From the NCBI GenBank assembly GCA_024226515.1, contig JAAELQ010000281.1, positions 28,829-92,828 on the forward strand: a stretch of 64,000 bases of DNA. The letters run 5' to 3'. The notes beneath the pieces are model-generated. The model was not told where the DNA came from. It did not search any database and worked only from the letters and a program-made list of their open reading frames with translations. The DNA comes from a bacterium (lineage in GTDB: Bacteria > Acidobacteriota > Polarisedimenticolia > Polarisedimenticolales > Polarisedimenticolaceae). Made by a program: the position numbers and the translations under genes. Positions 59,549 through 64,000 of this stretch are shown one piece after another. Every line of letters starts with the position of its first letter. Positions within the stretch are counted from its first letter, which is position 1.

Positions 59549-61869
59549 GCGACGAGGAGCGAGTCCGGGAGCTGTTCGCGAGGTTCGTCGAGCACCACGT
59601 CCTGCACGGCGAGCGACTCGACGCGGAGCTGCTGTGCCGCGACGCTCCGCAACTGCTCGACGGCCTGCGGATATGCATCCGGCGCTACGACTCGCTCGAG
59701 GAGACGCTGCGTCCCGTGGACTCGGGTCCCGCCCCTCGGCCGCAGGAGGAGTTGCCGCGGTTCGAGGGCTTCCGCACGGTCGAGTGTCTAGGCTCGGGTG
59801 GCGAAGGCGCGGTATACAAGCTCGAGGATCTCGAACTGGGTCGCAGCGTGGCGGCCAAGGTCGTACGGGACGACGCGCTGCTGCGCCCCACGATCAACGA
59901 GTTCCTCGGCGAAGCGCGCACGCTGGCGTTGTTCGAGGACCCGCGGATCGTCACGATCTACGAGTTCCGCGCGCGAGCCGATCCACCCGTTCTGTTGATG
60001 GAGTACGTCGACGGCTTCGAGCTCGGCCGCGTCGGCAAGTCGTTGGAGTATCGCCAGCGTGCCCGGCTGATGGCCGACGTGGCGGACGCGATCCAGCACG
60101 CGCACGAGCTGGGGATCCAGCATCGCGACCTGAAGCCGGCCAACGTGATCGTCGACTCCGCGCTCGCTCCGCGCATCCTCGACTTCGGCCTGAGCGGGGG
60201 AGACCGCACGACCGGCCATGGGGTGGGGACTCCGTCGTACATGGCGCCCGAGCAGTTCGAGCCCGCCCGCCCGATCGACGAGCGCACCGACGTCTACGCC
60301 CTCGGCGTCATGCTCTACGAGCTGCTCTGCGGCTCGCGCCCGTTTCGCGGCGAGACGACGGCCGAGCTGACGCGAGCGATTCGCGAGGCCGCGCCGCGGC
60401 TGCCGGTCGAGGTCGAACCCTCGGTACCCGAGCCGCTGCAGGCGATCGCGCTCAAGGCGATGGAGCGCGACCCGCAGCGGCGCTACGCCTCGGCGCGCGA
60501 GCTGGCGCAGGAGCTGCGCCGCTTTCTCGACGAGCGGCCCGTGCTGGCGCGACCGACGGTCTATCGCTCGGCGCTCCGTCGCCGCTCGCAGCCGCACCTG
60601 GAACAGATCCGCGAGTGGCTGCGCATCAAGTTGATCTACCCGCACGAGGCGGAGAGGTTGGGGGCGGCGTACCGCCGGCTCGAGGCCAGGGAAGACGACT
60701 GGATCGTCGGCAGCCGCGTGCTGTCGATGCCGCAGGTGGTGCTGTACCTGGGCGCCTTCCTGCTCGGCTGCGGTGGACTGTTGTACTTCGTGGCGTTCGC
60801 GAACGACGGCGTCGACGGCTTGATCGGGCCGGTGCTGGTGCTGGGCCTGCCCTTCGTCGGCCTCGACCTGGCGGCCCGCGCGCTCTATCGCCGCGAGCAC
60901 CAGGCGGTGGCGGTAGCGTTTTTCCTCGCCGGCGCCGCGTTGCTGCCCCTGCTGCTGCTCGTGTCGCTGCAGCAGGCGGGCATCGCCGTCGCCGACCCCG
61001 ACGACGCGCGGCAGCTGTTCGGCGGCTCGGTCGCGTCGAACCGCCAGCTACAAGTCGCTCTGCTGCTCTCCACGGCGTGGACCTTCGGCCTTGCGTCGAC
61101 GACGCGCACGGTGGCCCTGAGCAGCGGCTTCGCCCTGCTGGGCACGCTCGGCTGGGTCGCCGTCGTGACCGACTTCGACCTCGTCTCCTGGATCTTCGAC
61201 GAACCGCGTCGCCTCGACCTGCTGGCGCTGTACCTCGTGCCGGCGCCGGTGCTCTCCGCCGTGGGGGCCTTCGCCGCCGAGCGTCGCGAGCGCCCGTGGC
61301 TGGCGACGCCACTGTACTTCGCCGCGTCCGCGTTGTTCGTCGTCGTGCTCGAGCTGCTCGCGCTGGACGGGCGGGCGTTCGGCTATCTCGGGATCTCGTT
61401 GGCGGCGCTGCAGGAACCCTCGCGCGTGGCGGACCCCGAGTTGTTGAACACGCTCGCCGCGATGGTGCTGAATGGCGTGCTGATCTACGTCGCGGGCCGC
61501 CTGCTCGAGATTCGCGGATCGGAGCTGGCGCGTGCACCGGCGCGGCTGCTCGTCGTCGTCTCTCCGTTCGCCGTCCTGCAGCCGCTGTTCTACCTGAACC
61601 ACGTCGGGGAGTACTCGCTGCGCTTCCTCTGGCTCTACCTGGCGCTGTCGCTCGTCGTCGCGCTGTTGAGCCACTTCCGCCAGCGCAAGAGCTTCTACTA
61701 CGCGGGCCTGACCAACACCGCGTGCGCGTTGCTGTTCGTGACCGATCGCTACGATTGGTACGATCGGCCGTCGTGGTCGGTCGCCGTCGTCCTCGTCGGG
61801 ATCTGCCTGCTGGGCGCGGGTCTCGCTCTGCATCGCCGGGACCGCCGCCGGCGGAGAGAGCGAGACTGA
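59545..61869 (+). CDS. Membrane Ser/Thr protein kinase
   Basis: A 774-residue Hanks-type kinase. Residues 75-335 carry the kinase domain: glycine loop LGSGGEGAVYKLED, Lys105 (VAAKVVRD), catalytic Asp195 (IQHRDLKPANV), DFG Asp213 (LDFGLSGG), and GTPSYMAPEQ. After a basic linker, about eleven hydrophobic segments (residues 395-765: VVLYLGAFLLGCGGLLYFVAF; LFVVVLELLALDG, and so on) form a large membrane domain of unknown function, possibly a sensor. It overlaps the sigma factor gene (ATGA), so a kinase-to-sigma signalling module is likely. The membrane half differs from the usual PASTA-type receptor and is not recognised. Confidence 0.94.
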   Translation: MSDEERVRELFARFVEHHVLHGERLDAELLCRDAPQLLDGLRICIRRYDSLEETLRPVDSGPAPRPQEELPRFEGFRTVECLGSGGEGAVYKLEDLELGRSVAAKVVRDDALLRPTINEFLGEARTLALFEDPRIVTIYEFRARADPPVLLMEYVDGFELGRVGKSLEYRQRARLMADVADAIQHAHELGIQHRDLKPANVIVDSALAPRILDFGLSGGDRTTGHGVGTPSYMAPEQFEPARPIDERTDVYALGVMLYELLCGSRPFRGETTAELTRAIREAAPRLPVEVEPSVPEPLQAIALKAMERDPQRRYASARELAQELRRFLDERPVLARPTVYRSALRRRSQPHLEQIREWLRIKLIYPHEAERLGAAYRRLEAREDDWIVGSRVLSMPQVVLYLGAFLLGCGGLLYFVAFANDGVDGLIGPVLVLGLPFVGLDLAARALYRREHQAVAVAFFLAGAALLPLLLLVSLQQAGIAVADPDDARQLFGGSVASNRQLQVALLLSTAWTFGLASTTRTVALSSGFALLGTLGWVAVVTDFDLVSWIFDEPRRLDLLALYLVPAPVLSAVGAFAAERRERPWLATPLYFAASALFVVVLELLALDGRAFGYLGISLAALQEPSRVADPELLNTLAAMVLNGVLIYVAGRLLEIRGSELARAPARLLVVVSPFAVLQPLFYLNHVGEYSLRFLWLYLALSLVVALLSHFRQRKSFYYAGLTNTACALLFVTDRYDWYDRPSWSVAVVLVGICLLGAGLALHRRDRRRRRERD

Positions 61870-61872
61870 TTC

Positions 61873-63831
61873 GTGGGCGGATCGCACGGACTGTCGCGCA
61901 ACGAGCGACTGGCGGCGCTGGCACTCGTCGTCGCCGCGTTCGTGGCCTACGTCCCGGCGATCTCCGGCGGGTTCATCTGGGACGATGATGCGTACGTCTC
62001 CGAGAACGTCCTGCTGCACGACGCCGGGGGACTGTGGCGCATCTGGACCACGACCGAGAGCCCGCAGTACTACCCGATGGTGTTCACCACATTCTGGCTC
62101 GAGCACTTGCTGTGGGGGCTGAACCCCGCCGGCTATCACCTGGTCAACGTCGCGCTCCACGCGCTGAACGCCCTGCTGGTGGCGCTGGCTCTGCGCCGGC
62201 TCTCCGTGCCGGGAGCCTGGTGGGTCGCCGCGCTGTTCGCGCTGCACCCGGTGCACGTCGAGTCGGTGGCCTGGATCACCGAACGCAAGAACGTGCTCTC
62301 CGCGAGCTTCTACCTGCTCGCGCTGCTGTCCTATCTGCGCTTCGAGAAACGAGAGGCCCGCGGCGACTACCTGGCCGCGATCGGGCTGTTCGTGGGGGCC
62401 CTGCTGAGCAAGACGGTGACCTCCTCGTTGCCCGTCGTGATTCTCATGCTGGGCTTCTGGCGTCGCGGTCGCGTCGGTCGGAGCGAGGTCCTGCGGCTCG
62501 GCCCGTTCTTTCTCGCTGCGCTCGCGCTGGGCAGCGTGACCGTCCTGCTGGAGCAGGGCATCGTCTCGCCCGTCGACGCCGAGTTCGCGCTGTCGTGGTC
62601 CCAGCGAGTCGTCGTCGCCGCGCAGGCGCTGCTGTTCTACGCCGGCAAGCTCGTCTGGCCGCACCCGCTGATCTTCAACTACCCGCGCTTCGACATCGAC
62701 CCGCTACGCTGGGCGCACGCGATTCCGGTCCTGCTCGTCGTCGGGCTCGTCGTCGCGCTCGTCGCGGCCTGGCGTCGCGGCATGCGCGGCACCGTCGTCG
62801 CGGCGGCGTACTTCGCGATCACGCTGTTTCCCGCGCTGGGTTTCTTCGACGTCTATCCCTTCCGCTACTCCTTCGTCGCCGATCACTTCCAGTACCTGGC
62901 CAGCCTCGGCATCCTGGTCTTGCTCGTGCAGTCGGCGCTGCGGCTCTCGCAGACGAAACGTGTGCCGGCATCGCGCTGGGTCGGCACGGCGCTGCTCGTC
63001 GCGCTCGCGATCCTGACCTGGAACCAGTGTCGCGACTACCGCGATCTCGAGACGCTGTGGCGCCGGACGCTGGTCAAGAACCCCGACTCGTGGATCGCGC
63101 ACAACAACCTCGCGCTGCTGCACTACGACGGGGGAGATCTCGAGACCGCGTTCGCCGGATTCGAGGCCGCGCTGCGCAGCAACCCGGAGTCCGCGGAGTC
63201 GTTCGTCGGTCGTGGCATGATCCACGCAGAACGCGGCGACGCGGAGGCTGCGCTGCGCGATTTCGAGGCCGCCCTGCAGCGGAACCCCGACTACCCACAG
63301 GCGTTCATCCAGCGCGGCGAGCTCTACGCGAAGCTGGGGCGCCCGCAGCGCGTCATCGACGACTTCACCAGAGTGCTGGTCTATAGCGACGAGTACGTAC
63401 CGGCCTACCGCCATCGCGGCGTCGCCTTCCTCCGACTGGGCCGCTTCGACGACGCGCTGCGCGACTTCACGCGAGCGATCGAGCTCGGCGCCGACCACGA
63501 CGCCTTCAACGATCGCGGGACGGCGTATCTCCAGCTCGGCCGCGTCGACGACTCGATCGACGATTTCACGACCGCGCTCGACATGCAGCCCGAGGCCCAC
63601 GACATCCGTCATAACCGCGGTATGGCACTGATGCGCGGCGGACGCCCCCGGGAGGCCCTGTCCGACTTCGGTGGCGTGCTCGCTGCCGACCCCGAGGCCG
63701 TCAAGACGCTGCGGGCTCGTGGGGCCGTCTTCCTGTCTCTCGGCGACTCGGCTCGGGCCTGCGCCGACTGGGAGTCCGCGTGTCGTCTGGGGCAGTGTTC
63801 CGAGTTCCGTTCTCGTTGTTCGGCGCGGTAG
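61873..63831 (+). CDS. TMTC-like membrane glycosyltransferase with TPR repeats
   Basis: A 652-residue protein. Residues 10-390 contain about ten transmembrane helices. GGFIWDDDAYVSEN is the acidic GT-C motif, and ALFALHPVHVESVAWITERKNVLSASFY and VYPFRYSFVADHFQYLASLG are typical of the TMTC/DUF1736 group of dolichol-type O-mannosyltransferases. Residues 395-650 hold TPR repeats (AHNNLALLHYDGGDLETAFAGFEAALRSNPES, AYRHRGVAFLRLGRFDDALRDFTRAIELGA). GTG 61873 lies three bases after the kinase stop, so it is in the same transcript. It may add sugars to exported proteins; substrate unknown. Confidence 0.88.
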   Translation: MGGSHGLSRNERLAALALVVAAFVAYVPAISGGFIWDDDAYVSENVLLHDAGGLWRIWTTTESPQYYPMVFTTFWLEHLLWGLNPAGYHLVNVALHALNALLVALALRRLSVPGAWWVAALFALHPVHVESVAWITERKNVLSASFYLLALLSYLRFEKREARGDYLAAIGLFVGALLSKTVTSSLPVVILMLGFWRRGRVGRSEVLRLGPFFLAALALGSVTVLLEQGIVSPVDAEFALSWSQRVVVAAQALLFYAGKLVWPHPLIFNYPRFDIDPLRWAHAIPVLLVVGLVVALVAAWRRGMRGTVVAAAYFAITLFPALGFFDVYPFRYSFVADHFQYLASLGILVLLVQSALRLSQTKRVPASRWVGTALLVALAILTWNQCRDYRDLETLWRRTLVKNPDSWIAHNNLALLHYDGGDLETAFAGFEAALRSNPESAESFVGRGMIHAERGDAEAALRDFEAALQRNPDYPQAFIQRGELYAKLGRPQRVIDDFTRVLVYSDEYVPAYRHRGVAFLRLGRFDDALRDFTRAIELGADHDAFNDRGTAYLQLGRVDDSIDDFTTALDMQPEAHDIRHNRGMALMRGGRPREALSDFGGVLAADPEAVKTLRARGAVFLSLGDSARACADWESACRLGQCSEFRSRCSAR

Positions 63832-63833
63832 AG

Positions 63834-64000
63834 CCCCCGGGGGCTACTGCCCCCGGACCCCCGCTACCGCACTACGTGACGGCGGCAGACCGCCATCACT
63901 CCGTTTGGTCTTTGCTCTCTCGGAACGAGGTGCGATCGTTGCGACTTGCCTCGTCTCGGCGACAGTCCTCGATTCTTGACGAGATCGGAACCCGTAGAAG
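63834..64000. repeat. Second copy of the intergenic repeat element, truncated by the window end (copy B)
   Basis: 63834-63896 matches the left arm at 26997-27059 in 61 of 63 bases. Then 63900-63923 resembles the reverse complement of 27138-27160 from the other side of copy A, and 63979-64000 matches 27081-27102 in 21 of 22. The order therefore differs from copy A, showing rearranged or alternative ends. It begins two bases after the stop of the TMTC-like gene. The element continues beyond the window. No gene is encoded in it. Confidence 0.7.

Overview
The window is a GC-rich, densely coded bacterial chromosome segment. The gene content points to a deep-branching environmental heterotroph, most likely Acidobacteriota. 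The signs are a SufU/SufS-type SUF operon, an ECF sigma factor overlapping a Ser/Thr kinase gene, a CHAT-TPR lipoprotein, FG-GAP and ASPIC/UnbV secreted proteins, thrombospondin type-3 repeats, and S9 and DUF5117-like peptidases. This is a taxonomic inference: there is no rRNA gene, and I saw no tRNA, CRISPR array, insertion sequence or phage gene.

Layout. 1-5.5 kb (minus): SUF Fe-S assembly operon, rrf2 regulator-sufB-sufC-sufD-sufS-sufU, with sufU cut by the window edge. 5.7-12.3 kb (plus): four tightly coupled genes, an S51/glutamine-amidotransferase-like protein, an esterase, an ATP-grasp ligase and a large exported protein; this is a possible undescribed amide or peptide pathway. 12.3-12.9 kb (minus): grx4-bolA Fe-S trafficking pair. 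13-24 kb: metalloprotease, polyphosphate kinase, 4-alpha-glucanotransferase, a TerB-like protein, an anchored unknown, arsenate reductase, and a GT87 membrane glycosyltransferase with an exported partner. 24-30 kb: oligopeptidase B lipoprotein, SpoU methyltransferase, an intergenic repeat element, an RluA-like protein lacking the catalytic Asp, an MscS channel, ArfB and a Cys-rich small membrane protein.

30.4-36.5 kb (plus): a seven-gene operon of ACP, ketosynthase, degenerate ketosynthase (chain-length-factor-like), hotdog dehydratase-like protein, ketoreductase, third ketosynthase and a DUF1702 protein. It looks like a minimal type II polyketide or polyene pathway and is the best candidate for an undescribed system. 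It has no visible acyltransferase, starter-unit enzyme or thioesterase.

36.5-49 kb: two very large exported beta-propeller-type proteins. One combines FG-GAP, dockerin, cohesin, ASH and TSP3 repeats; the other is FG-GAP plus ASPIC/UnbV. They flank an FHA-GAF histidine kinase and are followed by the YchF GTPase and a surface protein with an IPTL-CTERM-like tail. 49-58 kb (minus): a CHAT-TPR lipoprotein, a membrane protein, and a coupled cassette of a four-repeat exported protein, a LolA-like protein, an ABC ATPase and an FtsX-type permease. 58.2-64 kb: a lipoprotein divergent from an ECF sigma-Ser/Thr kinase-TMTC-like glycosyltransferase operon. A second copy of the intergenic repeat ends the window.

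Most long antisense reading frames are high-GC shadows and are not annotated. Function calls rest on motif recognition by eye, without database searches.
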